Program-made: the position numbers and the translations under genes
Part shown: in pieces, positions 16,885 through 24,617 of the stretch
How the letters are laid out: each line of letters begins with the position of its first letter
How positions within the stretch are numbered: the stretch's first letter is position 1
NCBI GenBank assembly: GCA_946402335.1
Contig: CAMIWE010000012.1
Coordinates: 1 to 48,002, forward strand
DNA: 48,002 bases
Direction: 5' to 3'
Source: an uncultured Lachnoclostridium sp.
GTDB lineage: Bacteria > Bacillota > Clostridia > Lachnospirales > Lachnospiraceae
Notes under the pieces: model-generated
Database searches by the model: none
The model's input: only the letters and a program-made list of their open reading frames with translations
Told to the model about the DNA's origin: nothing

Positions 16885-17666
16885 GAGTCAGAGTTCAATT
16901 CAGTAAAATCGGAAGTTCCCGCTTTTTAGGACATCTGGATGTGATGCGGTATTTCCAGAAGGCTTTCCGAAGAGCGGAGCTGCCTCTGGCATTTTCCGAA
17001 GGATACCATCCGCATCCGTTATTGTCCTTTGCCCAGCCGCTTTCTCTTTCCTATACAAGCACCGGCGAGTATTTCGATATGGAACTGACGGAAGATGTTT
17101 ATCCGCATATAATCCGTGACCGTTTAAATGCCGTCATGTGTGATGAGATTAAGGTGAAACGCGTGACTTGGCTACCGGATTATCAGCCTAATGTGAAGAA
17201 GATTACAGGTATGGCTCTGATCACGGGCGCCGCCTATTTAATCTCGTTAAAGGAAGAACCGGAAGGATTTGAGCAGATCCTTCGGAATTTCTATGCGGAG
17301 AGTTCCTATAAGATTGAAAAAACGACGAAAACCGGTACCAGAGAATGCGATCTGCGAGCAGGCGTACATGGCATAGCAATCTATCAAAACGGATCTGTTG
17401 AACGACTTGGTGACGATGAAACGTTTGTTGTTTTAGATAAAGATATCCTCGATGCCAAATATGAGGCCAATTGCTTTGGAGATCGGGCACTGATTGTGTT
17501 CCTGGATGCCGGAAGTGAGCAGAACATTCCTGCCGAATTGTTTTTAAAAGGTGTTTTTACGTATGCCGGACTGGACAGTATTCCGGAGAGAACCATTCAT
17601 CGAATTGACTTGTTAGGAGACTTCGAAAATAATAAGAAGGTACCTTTATGGATGATCGAATTATAA
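16881..17666 (+). CDS. TIGR03936/DUF2344 radical SAM-associated protein
   Basis: A 261-residue partner of the preceding radical SAM protein, with the family start VRVQFSKIGSSRFLGHLDVMR and the SEGYHPHPLLSFAQPLSL block near residues 38-55. It has no iron-sulfur motif of its own. The four-base ATGA overlap with the upstream gene, and the 19-base overlap with the downstream RNase gene, indicate coupled translation. Some genomes fuse the two radical SAM-related parts into one chain, so a stable complex is likely. Molecular role is not known. Confidence 0.9.
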   Translation: MRVRVQFSKIGSSRFLGHLDVMRYFQKAFRRAELPLAFSEGYHPHPLLSFAQPLSLSYTSTGEYFDMELTEDVYPHIIRDRLNAVMCDEIKVKRVTWLPDYQPNVKKITGMALITGAAYLISLKEEPEGFEQILRNFYAESSYKIEKTTKTGTRECDLRAGVHGIAIYQNGSVERLGDDETFVVLDKDILDAKYEANCFGDRALIVFLDAGSEQNIPAELFLKGVFTYAGLDSIPERTIHRIDLLGDFENNKKVPLWMIEL

Positions 17667-18838
17667 TCTGCAGAAAAGACGATTGCATTGTCTCAGCTTT
17701 GTTTCGCGGAAAGGACTGCTATAAGCTTTCCGTATTCCGGGATGAAGAAAAGCTGCGTGTCGGAAGCATCTATATCGGGCGGATTGATTCGGTCGTTCCG
17801 AATGTAAATGCCTGCTTTGCCGATATCGGGACCGGGGCAAATGTATACGTTCCTCTTAAAAAACTGGAAGGCGCTCTGGCGACGCCTTCGCATGCCGACG
17901 GTCAAATCCATCAGGGGGATTCGGTTCTTTTACAGATAGACCGTCTGCCGTCCAAATCAAAGCCCGCCTCGGCTACCGGGGAAATTTCTCTTGCGGGCAA
18001 CACTACGGTTCTGTTAAGAGGACGGAAAGGGATATCCTTTTCCAAAATGATTGATATTCCCGGTTATCGTGATGAGATGAGGGAGGAATTCCGCAACATG
18101 GATATGGATGGTTACGGAGCAATGCTTCGTACCAATGCGCCTTACTTTTCGAAAGAGAAAACCGTTGCGGAATTCGAACGGCTAAGAGAAGAGTATGAAG
18201 AGATACTGAGGCGGTTCCGATTCGGCCGTCCGGGAACTCTTATAAAGGATGGTCTGCCGGATTATATGACGATGTTTCGGGATGAGCATCTTTCGGATCT
18301 TACCGAAATCGTTACTGATGATGAGACCGTATACGGGGGGCTTACGGATTATTGCAGCCGATTCCTTCCGGAACTAAGTGCTAAGATTCGCAAATATCAA
18401 TCGGATCAGGTGAGCTTATATCATGTCTATGATCTCGCCAAATGCTTTAAAGAAGCACTTTCCCGGAGTGTATATATAAAAAGCGGCGCAGAGATGGTAT
18501 TTGACCGCACCGAAGCCATGACGGTTGTTGATGTAAACAGCGGCAAAGCATCTGCCGCCGGGAAGAAGGATGTTCTTTCAAAGATCAACCTTGAAGCAGC
18601 GAAAGAACTTGCAAGGCAGATCGAACTTCGAAGCCTTTCCGGAATGATTCTTTGTGACTTTATTTCTACCAGTCACGAGGAATCCGACCGTTTGCTGAAT
18701 GCGATGCGGGAGTATGTTGCATTTGACCGGGACATCACTGTTGTTGACATTACAGCGCTCGGAATCATGGAGATTACAAGGACGAAGAAAGAAGCGCCTT
18801 TACAGGAAACGGTGAAGAAGACCCGTTTTACGCCGTAG
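17648..18838 (+). CDS. RNase E/G family ribonuclease, short form
   Basis: A 396-residue ribonuclease E/G-type endonuclease, expected to cut single-stranded RNA during rRNA or mRNA processing. An S1-like segment is seen at about residues 36-75 (GSIYIGRIDSVVPNVNACFADIG). The catalytic core shows FDRTEAMTVVDVNSGKASA with D295 and MILCDFIS with D337, the two metal-binding aspartates expected for the family. The usual CPxCxG zinc-link that follows the core in E. coli RNase E/G, and the small domain after it, are absent: the chain ends 19 residues after GIMEITR. The start lies inside the preceding gene, supporting operon translation. Called Rng-like rather than named because of the missing tail. 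Confidence 0.88.
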   Translation: MDDRIIICRKDDCIVSALFRGKDCYKLSVFRDEEKLRVGSIYIGRIDSVVPNVNACFADIGTGANVYVPLKKLEGALATPSHADGQIHQGDSVLLQIDRLPSKSKPASATGEISLAGNTTVLLRGRKGISFSKMIDIPGYRDEMREEFRNMDMDGYGAMLRTNAPYFSKEKTVAEFERLREEYEEILRRFRFGRPGTLIKDGLPDYMTMFRDEHLSDLTEIVTDDETVYGGLTDYCSRFLPELSAKIRKYQSDQVSLYHVYDLAKCFKEALSRSVYIKSGAEMVFDRTEAMTVVDVNSGKASAAGKKDVLSKINLEAAKELARQIELRSLSGMILCDFISTSHEESDRLLNAMREYVAFDRDITVVDITALGIMEITRTKKEAPLQETVKKTRFTP

Positions 18839-18884
18839 AAGAGTTAAAAGATGGTAAAATCATATCAAATAGAAGTAAATGATA

Positions 18885-18912
18885 TTGACATTTTCCGCAA
18901 CCGTTTTATAAT
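18885..18912 (+). promoter_or_regulatory. Promoter of the four-gene membrane-protein cassette
   Basis: TTGACA (18885-18890), a 16-base spacer and TATAAT (18907-18912) give a near-perfect promoter in the gap after the RNase gene. A copy of the intergenic 9-mer (CATTTTCCG, 18889-18897) overlaps the -35 box. The cassette can therefore be transcribed separately from the genes on its left. Confidence 0.8.
18889..18897 (-). repeat. Intergenic 9-mer CGGAAAATG, copy 4
   Basis: CATTTTCCG overlapping the -35 element TTGACA of the membrane-cassette promoter. Of all copies, this is the best placed to act as an operator. Confidence 0.5.
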
Positions 18913-18950
18913 GATTTTCAATGAATGGTTGTAATGTGTGGAGATCTAAA

Positions 18951-19700
18951 GTGAGAGTATATAACCGCAAAAATCAATTGATCGGCTGGCTTTATGAGGA
19001 GGAAGGCTCCCTTGTTTTACATAAGAAGGAGCAGAAGAATGTGAATGAGCCGGCAATCGATACGGGAACGGATGTCCTGCATGATTCCATGCGGCGTTTT
19101 CTGTTTTGGATGCTTGCAGCCAACATTATTTCTATATTCGGCGTTCTTGTTTTTACTAAAATACCGTATGGTTCGGAATTGCATTTTCCGCTTGGTATAC
19201 TGTTGTCTCCGGACATTCTGATGTTTACGCCGATTCTTTCTCTGATAATTCAGTTTGGCTCGGTTATCGTTTTCGCCAGGTCATATCGTGCGTTACAATC
19301 GCTGGTTCCGATATATTTGATTCACATTCTGATTGCTGTTTTCGGAATGGTATGCAATTCGATGGAAATATACCTGCTTATGATGTACATATTTCTGTCG
19401 TGTTTAGCTTTGGCGTGGTTTGAACTTGCATATTGCACAGAGATATTCATCAAATATCTTACTTCCGTTGATTTGTTCAGGACGATTTATTATGTAATTG
19501 CTGTTTGCGTATTGTTTGTAATCTTACTGTTTTTAAATCGGATTTTGCCCTTCAAGGAGTTTGCAAGTAATTATATCGGCTACGATATGGTCTTTCGTAA
19601 TCGCTCGTGGTTTAACCTGTTGCTTTTGTTACGCGGGTTTGAGTTGTACGGGCTGTTAGCCATACTGTATTTTCATAAAAAAATAAGTCGCATTAAATAA
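18951..19700 (+). CDS. Membrane protein with Y-[DN]-x-x-x-x-x-[IV]-G tag, cassette member 1
   Basis: Function unknown. The GTG at 18951 is preferred over the ATG at 18921: GGAG lies seven bases upstream, and starting here gives VRVYNRKNQLIGWLY, which aligns with the first residues of the next three proteins. The 249-residue product has this short N-terminal tag, a polar linker of about 35 residues and around six hydrophobic segments, among them FLFWMLAANIISIFGVLVF, FTPILSLIIQFGSVIVFA and TIYYVIAVCVLFVILLFL. There is no signal peptide before the tag, so the N-terminus is probably cytoplasmic. It is the most divergent of the four members and is first after a strong promoter. Confidence 0.7.
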   Translation: MRVYNRKNQLIGWLYEEEGSLVLHKKEQKNVNEPAIDTGTDVLHDSMRRFLFWMLAANIISIFGVLVFTKIPYGSELHFPLGILLSPDILMFTPILSLIIQFGSVIVFARSYRALQSLVPIYLIHILIAVFGMVCNSMEIYLLMMYIFLSCLALAWFELAYCTEIFIKYLTSVDLFRTIYYVIAVCVLFVILLFLNRILPFKEFASNYIGYDMVFRNRSWFNLLLLLRGFELYGLLAILYFHKKISRIK

Positions 19701-19732
19701 TCGATTGGATAACGATAGTATTCGGAGTGATT

Positions 19733-20389
19733 ATGAAACTGTATGATGAAAACGGCAAATATGTCGGAAGACTGAATGATGCGGATCTTAAGGACGATGA
19801 AGATTCCATCATGCCGCACAATATATTGGTTACAGGTGTAAACCTCGTCAATCTGCCAAGCGGGCATGTGCTTCTGCTCGTGGGGAGTATTGTCGGACTT
19901 CTTGCGTCTATCCTTTTCTTCTTTGAAGAGAAAAATGTTCTGCCGGCATCCCTTCGTCCTTATGCGGAATCGTTGGGAATGTTACGTTCGCAGGACTATT
20001 CGGCCGCATATCCGCCGTTAACGGCTTTACTTGCCGTCCTGGCTTTCCTGGTTTTGATACGGGAGAGCAGAGCGTTTTGTGTGCCTGCAGTATTGCAGCT
20101 TGTGTCTATCTGGTTCCTGCTGTTTCCATATGAAGATATGCTGTATCTTGCAAGCGCTTTTGATCTTTTTACCTGGGCGGCATTCTGGTTCTGGTCTTTA
20201 TACCGAAGAAAAGATTTTAAGAAAACGCTGACGCCATTCGCGTGGCTTGTATTCGGCTGGTTTGAACTGTTATTCCGTTTGAATCTGGATCAGACAGGTT
20301 ATCTGGCATATATAGCATATTGTTTTGAATCGGTATTCTGGATTAATTATTTTCGCAGATATATCAACCGCGGTGGGGTAAAAAGATGA
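19733..20389 (+). CDS. Membrane protein with YDENGKYVG tag, cassette member 2
   Basis: Function unknown; 218 residues. It begins MKLYDENGKYVGRL, then an acidic linker with DSIMP that also appears as DAIMP in member 3, then about five or six membrane segments such as HVLLLVGSIVGLLASILFF and YPPLTALLAVLAFLVLI. The ATG at 19733 follows CGGAG; a GTG two codons earlier is possible but less well spaced. Aromatic residues are frequent in the membrane part. It overlaps member 3 by four bases. Confidence 0.7.
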   Translation: MKLYDENGKYVGRLNDADLKDDEDSIMPHNILVTGVNLVNLPSGHVLLLVGSIVGLLASILFFFEEKNVLPASLRPYAESLGMLRSQDYSAAYPPLTALLAVLAFLVLIRESRAFCVPAVLQLVSIWFLLFPYEDMLYLASAFDLFTWAAFWFWSLYRRKDFKKTLTPFAWLVFGWFELLFRLNLDQTGYLAYIAYCFESVFWINYFRRYINRGGVKR

Positions 20390-21060
20390 AACTCTATGAT
20401 GAAAAAGGCGGGTATGTCGGAACGGTTCCGGACGAGAAGTACCTTGAGTCCCGGGATGCCATCATGCCGATTCCGATTACCGTGGATGTGCCGAAGATTT
20501 ATATTCCCTCCAGTGCCAATAAAGTTGTGCCGTATTTCTTCTTTCTGGGCAGTCTTATTTTTTTGTTGAATCTGGTTACACAAGAGGATACAATCTGCAG
20601 CTTTGGACTGGCAACTTACTGTAATTGCTTTATCCCTCTTGTTTCCGCACTGTTTTTCGGAATTTCCGCATTTCTGTATAAAGAGGATATCTTTTATAAA
20701 CTTGTATTCTGGTTCCGGCTTGCGCATCTGATCGGAATATTTGTTTTATATTTCGACTATTCCGAATATGAAAGCAGCAGCTTGATTGTCTGCACCCTCG
20801 TGGAAATCGAGATCATTGCGATTATTCTGCAACTTGTCGGAGAACTGAGGTGCATGAATCTTTTTAAGAATGTTAAATGGGGATATATCCTCTGTGCTGC
20901 AGGCGGTACACATGTTCTGTTGATCGGCGTATTCATTGATCTATCTACGGAAGCGCCGGTTTATCCCGTCCTTGCATCCGTATTCTATATTATTTTCGGC
21001 GTCATGTTTCTCTATTGTGAGAAATATGGTACATCCGGAGGAAAATATGAGAGTTTATGA
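20386..21060 (+). CDS. Membrane protein with YDEKGGYVG tag, cassette member 3
   Basis: Function unknown; 224 residues. It begins MKLYDEKGGYVGTV, followed by a linker with DAIMPIPITV and then about six hydrophobic segments, including VPYFFFLGSLIFLLNLV and YILCAAGGTHVLLIGVFI. The ATG overlaps the stop of member 2 (ATGA), and GGTGGGG lies just upstream. With member 2 it forms the closest pair in the cassette, sharing tag, linker motif and overall topology, which points to duplication. Confidence 0.7.
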   Translation: MKLYDEKGGYVGTVPDEKYLESRDAIMPIPITVDVPKIYIPSSANKVVPYFFFLGSLIFLLNLVTQEDTICSFGLATYCNCFIPLVSALFFGISAFLYKEDIFYKLVFWFRLAHLIGIFVLYFDYSEYESSSLIVCTLVEIEIIAIILQLVGELRCMNLFKNVKWGYILCAAGGTHVLLIGVFIDLSTEAPVYPVLASVFYIIFGVMFLYCEKYGTSGGKYESL

Positions 21061-21835
21061 CGAAAACGGGAATTATATCGGATACGTAAAAAAAGAAGAT
21101 GATAACGTATCAATGCTCAGCGGAATTGAGCCGCCGGCTGATGAGGAATATACGGAAATCCGTAAAGATAAGAACATCGGATTGTACTGGGCGAAAGAGC
21201 TTGCAGATTATTCCTTTGCCGCAGCGTTGCTTTCGTCTCTAGGGTTTCTGATCCTGTTATTTCTTTCACTGAATAATGATGCGTATCGCTTTTCAACCTG
21301 GTTTCTGAATCCGTATAACCAAAAAGACGGTCCGTTGATGGGAGTATTGCCGCTTAAAGTCCTGCTCATAACTCCGGCAGCATTTCTTCTCCGTATGATT
21401 ATGTCTGTAGTGGCATATCTGCATAACAAAAAGGCTTTACGGTTGTTTTTGCTGTATTGTCTGCAATTGCTTTTGGGCATTATGTTTTGGGAGAACCCGG
21501 TATTCCTTTGTGTAAGCAATGTTCTGATAGCTTTATATTCCCATTATTTTATCCATGCCCTTATCAGGAAACATATTAATAAATATTTCCCGGACCAAAG
21601 CAGATATGTGGCGATAGCGGGGATAAAGAAATGTGTCGGCAGCATGCCGAACCCGTTATATTTTGTAGTCGCAACTTGCGGATTCATTGCTTTCAGTTTA
21701 TTCTTTTTCCTTGGCATTACGATTCTTTTTTCGGAATCACCGGCTTATGCATATGTTTTTGAATTCTTTCTTATTCTGTTAATGGAAACCGTGTATTATA
21801 TGGGCATACAGAATACGATTAACCGGCTTATATAA
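21047..21835 (+). CDS. Membrane protein with YDENGNYIG tag, cassette member 4
   Basis: Function unknown; 262 residues from the ATG at 21047, which follows CCGGAGG and restores the tag MRVYDENGNYIGYV. A longer frame from 20936 would bury the tag 37 residues in and was rejected. After a polar linker of about 45 residues come roughly six hydrophobic segments, among them FAAALLSSLGFLILLFLSL, VLLITPAAFLLRMIMSVVAYL and FIAFSLFFFLGITILF. It overlaps member 3 by 14 bases. No terminator was seen between it and the rplU promoter. Confidence 0.7.
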   Translation: MRVYDENGNYIGYVKKEDDNVSMLSGIEPPADEEYTEIRKDKNIGLYWAKELADYSFAAALLSSLGFLILLFLSLNNDAYRFSTWFLNPYNQKDGPLMGVLPLKVLLITPAAFLLRMIMSVVAYLHNKKALRLFLLYCLQLLLGIMFWENPVFLCVSNVLIALYSHYFIHALIRKHINKYFPDQSRYVAIAGIKKCVGSMPNPLYFVVATCGFIAFSLFFFLGITILFSESPAYAYVFEFFLILLMETVYYMGIQNTINRLI

Positions 21836-21874
21836 TGTTTCCCCTATTATATTTTCGGTTGTCAGTATTTTTAC

Positions 21875-21903
21875 TTGACATTCCGCCGCGATTGTGTTAT
21901 TTT
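21875..21903 (+). promoter_or_regulatory. Promoter of rplU-prp-rpmA
   Basis: TTGACA (21875-21880), 17 bases, TATTTT (21898-21903). It gives the ribosomal protein genes a start independent of the membrane cassette upstream. Confidence 0.75.
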
Positions 21904-21907
21904 GTTA

Positions 21908-21980
21908 CAGTATGCCGCACAATGGGGTCTGAAGAGCACGTAAGTGCCACCGTAGTTGGCGAGTAATGATAATAGGAGGT
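21908..21980 (+). promoter_or_regulatory. Probable ribosomal protein L21 leader
   Basis: The 5' leader of rplU, about 75 bases, contains a compact hairpin with a GNRA-type loop, GCAC-GTAA-GTGC at 21936-21947, and further G/C-rich segments before the ribosome binding site AGGAGG. Firmicutes rplU genes are known to carry a structured L21 leader at this place, thought to give autoregulation. I matched position and general form only, not the full consensus. Confidence 0.5.
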
Positions 21981-21986
21981 GCCAAT

Positions 21987-22298
21987 ATGTACGCGATTAT
22001 TGCAACAGGCGGTAAGCAGTACAAGGTAGCTGAAGGCGATATCATTAAAGTAGAGAAACTCGGCGCAGCTGAGGGTGAGAGCTTCACATTTGATCAGGTT
22101 CTTGCCGTAAACAACGACAATGAGCTCGTGATCGGAACGCCCTGTGTTGCCGGTGCAACCGTAACCGCAACCGTTCTTGGTGAAGGTAAGGCTAAGAAGG
22201 TTATCGTTTACCGTTACAAGAGAAAGTCCGGATATCACAAGAAGAACGGACACAGACAGGCCTTTACACAGGTCAAGATTGACGCGATCAACGCATAA
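21987..22298 (+). CDS. rplU: 50S ribosomal protein L21
   Basis: The 103-residue protein has the complete L21 pattern: MYAIIATGGKQYKVAEGD at the start, VLGEGKAKKVIVYRYKRKSGYHKKNGHRQ near residues 65-93 and a short C-terminus. The ATG at 21987 follows AGGAGGTGCC; an upstream in-frame start at 21966 overlaps the leader and was rejected. It is followed two bases later by prp and then rpmA, the conserved Firmicutes order. Confidence 0.98.
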   Translation: MYAIIATGGKQYKVAEGDIIKVEKLGAAEGESFTFDQVLAVNNDNELVIGTPCVAGATVTATVLGEGKAKKVIVYRYKRKSGYHKKNGHRQAFTQVKIDAINA

Positions 22299-22300
22299 TC

Positions 22301-22630
22301 ATGATTAAAATTCTGATTCATAAGACCGATGAGGGATTGGATGCATTTTCCTGTAAAGGACATGCGGAATATGCTGACGAAGGACAGGATATTGTCTGTT
22401 CTGCGGTTTCCATTCTGACACAGAATGCGGTGAATTCCATTGAAGCATTAACAGGTATTGCATATAAGTCCAAACAAAAGGACGGCAGCCTTTCTTTTCA
22501 ACTGGAGGGAAAGCCCGACGAGAAGACGGAATTGCTTTTGCAGTCCATGCTGCTCGGTCTGAGGGGTATTGAAGAGGAATATCCGAAATACCTTAAAGTT
22601 ACTGTTACAGATAGTTCTTTCACTTTTTAG
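22301..22630 (+). CDS. prp: Ribosomal-processing cysteine protease Prp
   Basis: Cysteine protease (YsxB family) that removes the N-terminal extension of ribosomal protein L27. The 109-residue protein holds the catalytic pair in GHAEYADEGQDIVCSAVS: H21 and C33. There is no Shine-Dalgarno sequence in the two-base gap after rplU, so translation is probably coupled to L21. The downstream L27 has exactly the N-terminal extension this enzyme cuts, which confirms the assignment. Confidence 0.94.
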   Translation: MIKILIHKTDEGLDAFSCKGHAEYADEGQDIVCSAVSILTQNAVNSIEALTGIAYKSKQKDGSLSFQLEGKPDEKTELLLQSMLLGLRGIEEEYPKYLKVTVTDSSFTF

Positions 22631-22642
22631 GAGGTAATTGAC

Positions 22643-22927
22643 ATGCTGAGAATCAACCTTCAGTTATTTGCTCATAAAAAGGGTGTTGGTTCCACGAAGA
22701 ACGGCAGAGACTCCGAGTCCAAGAGACTTGGCGCCAAGAGAGCTGACGGTCAGTTCGTTAAGGCCGGCAACATTCTTTTCAGACAGCGCGGTACCAAGAT
22801 CCATCCCGGCGTAAATGTTGGACGTGGCGGTGATGATACGCTTTTCGCATTGGTTGACGGAACCCTTCGTTTCGAGACCAAGGCAGGCGGCGTAAAGCAG
22901 GCCAGCGTTTATCCTGTAGCCGAGTAA
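22643..22927 (+). CDS. rpmA: 50S ribosomal protein L27 with cleavable N-terminus
   Basis: The 94-residue L27 starts [21 protein letters not shown]. The first nine residues are the Firmicutes extension; Prp is expected to cut after the phenylalanine to expose AHKKG, whose N-terminal arm reaches toward the peptidyl transferase centre. The remainder ([40 protein letters not shown]) is typical L27. GGAGGTAATTGAC precedes the ATG. A strong terminator follows. Confidence 0.97.
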   Translation: MLRINLQLFAHKKGVGSTKNGRDSESKRLGAKRADGQFVKAGNILFRQRGTKIHPGVNVGRGGDDTLFALVDGTLRFETKAGGVKQASVYPVAE

Positions 22928-22940
22928 GTAGATTAACTGG

Positions 22941-22974
22941 AGCCCTGGTAGTCGTGCTACCGGGGCTTTTTTTC
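22941..22974 (+). terminator. Intrinsic terminator after rpmA
   Basis: A 10-bp stem, AGCCCTGGTA (22941-22950) with TACCGGGGCT (22958-22967, one G-U pair), is followed by seven T. Confidence 0.85.
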
Positions 22975-23000
22975 ATCTTTAAAAAGAAAGCGGAGTATTT

Positions 23001-24287
23001 ATGTTTGCGGATATTGCAACAATCTATATTCGTTCCGGAAACGGCGGAGACGGTCATGTCGGATTTCACCGCGAGAAATTCATCGCGGCAGGAGGACCGA
23101 ACGGCGGTGACGGCGGACGCGGAGGAGATGTTATCTTCGAAACGGACGAAGGAATGAACACGCTGAATGACTACCGTTATAAGCGCAAATATAAAGCGGA
23201 GAACGGGGAGCCCGGCGGCAATAATAATTGTGCCGGCAAAGACGGTGAAGATCTTATTTTAAAGGTTCCGGAAGGTACGGTTATTAAAGAAGCCGAGTCC
23301 GGTAAGATCATTGCGGATTTTTCGCATGACAATAAGCGTTTCGTCATCCTTCGCGGCGGCAGAGGCGGCAAAGGAAATCAGCATTACGCTACGCCGACCA
23401 TGCAGGTCCCGAAATACGCCCAGCCCGGCCAGGAAGGCCGCGAACTTACGGTTATCCTTGAACTTAAGGTGATCGCCGATGTCGGCCTTGTGGGATTTCC
23501 GAATGTCGGAAAATCCTCCTTTCTGTCCCGTGTCAGCAACGCGAAGCCGAAGATTGCGAATTATCATTTTACAACGCTGAATCCGAATCTCGGGGTCGTG
23601 AATCTGCCGGATACGGACGGATTCGTCATTGCGGATATTCCCGGCCTGATTGAAGGCGCTTCGGAAGGTATCGGACTCGGCCATGAGTTCTTAAAGCACG
23701 TGGAACGCTGCAAAGTCATCATTCATATGGTGGACGGCGCATCCACGGAAGGCCGTGATCCCGTTGAAGATATTAAAAAGATCAACGAGGAACTGTGCCG
23801 TTACAGTGAAACGCTTGCTTCGAAGCCGCAGATCATCGCGCTCAACAAGATGGATCTGTTTACGGAAGAGGAGCGGGAGATTGTTCTTTCCCTGATCCGC
23901 GATGCAATCCCGGAAGAGGTTCCCGTATATCTGATTTCCGCGGCAACCGGGTTTGGTGTCAGAGAGCTGTTATATAAGGCTTATCAGATGCTGAAATCGT
24001 TAAAAGAAGACCCGATTGTTTTCGAGCAGGAGTATTTTCCGGAAACCATGGACGTTTCCGACGAACCTTATACGGTGGAATACGATGCCGATGCGGCAAT
24101 CTATGTTGTGGAAGGCCCGCGAATCGAGAGAATGCTCGGATATACGAATCTGGATTCCGAAAAAGGTTTCGAATTCTTCCAGAATTTCCTGAAGAGCAAC
24201 GGTATCCTGAAGCAGCTTGAAGATCTGGGAATTCAGGACGGTGATACGGTCCGGATGTACGGACTGCAATTTGACTATTACAAATAA
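23001..24287 (+). CDS. obgE: GTPase Obg/CgtA
   Basis: Essential GTPase for late 50S assembly and stress signalling. The 428-residue protein has all three parts: the glycine-rich Obg fold (residues 1-157, with NGGDGGRGGDV and RGGRGGKGN), the G domain with GFPNVGKSS (P-loop), DIPGLIEGASEG (switch II) and NKMD, and a C-terminal OCT domain that about half of Gram-positive Obg proteins carry. It starts 74 bases after rpmA beyond a terminator, so some transcription must read through or start in that gap; no clear promoter was found there. Confidence 0.97.
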   Translation: MFADIATIYIRSGNGGDGHVGFHREKFIAAGGPNGGDGGRGGDVIFETDEGMNTLNDYRYKRKYKAENGEPGGNNNCAGKDGEDLILKVPEGTVIKEAESGKIIADFSHDNKRFVILRGGRGGKGNQHYATPTMQVPKYAQPGQEGRELTVILELKVIADVGLVGFPNVGKSSFLSRVSNAKPKIANYHFTTLNPNLGVVNLPDTDGFVIADIPGLIEGASEGIGLGHEFLKHVERCKVIIHMVDGASTEGRDPVEDIKKINEELCRYSETLASKPQIIALNKMDLFTEEEREIVLSLIRDAIPEEVPVYLISAATGFGVRELLYKAYQMLKSLKEDPIVFEQEYFPETMDVSDEPYTVEYDADAAIYVVEGPRIERMLGYTNLDSEKGFEFFQNFLKSNGILKQLEDLGIQDGDTVRMYGLQFDYYK

Positions 24288-24299
24288 GAGGATGAATCA

Positions 24300-24590
24300 A
24301 TGAACAGTAAGCAGAGATCTTATTTGAAAAGCCTTGCGATGGCTACGGACGCAACATTCCAGATCGGCAAGGGCCGTCTGACCCCCGAGATTACGAATGC
24401 CGTTGACGAAGCCCTGGAAGCAAGAGAACTGGTTAAGCTTTCGGTTTTGAATAACTGCATGGATGAGCCGGATGAGTTGGCACGCGTTCTTGCAGAGCGT
24501 ACCCATTCCGAAGTAGTACAGGTTATCGGAAAGAAAATCGTTCTCTATCGGGAATCCAAAACCAAAAAAAAGATTGAACTGCCGAAATAA
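24300..24590 (+). CDS. yhbY: YhbY family (CRM domain) RNA-binding protein
   Basis: A 96-residue single CRM domain protein associated with pre-50S particles. Typical motifs are the N-terminal KQRSYLKSLA, IGKG near residues 22-25, the stretch ALEARELVKLSVL, and IGKKIVLYRES near the end. It follows obg by 12 bases, a common arrangement linking it to large-subunit assembly. Confidence 0.93.
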   Translation: MNSKQRSYLKSLAMATDATFQIGKGRLTPEITNAVDEALEARELVKLSVLNNCMDEPDELARVLAERTHSEVVQVIGKKIVLYRESKTKKKIELPK

Positions 24591-24617
24591 GCGTATTTCC
24601 GGCAGAAAGGAGTTACT

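Noticed and set aside
20936-21046. Upstream extension of the fourth membrane-cassette protein
   Set aside because: It overlaps the preceding gene by more than 100 bases and hides the conserved N-terminal tag; the ATG at 21047 has a good ribosome binding site.
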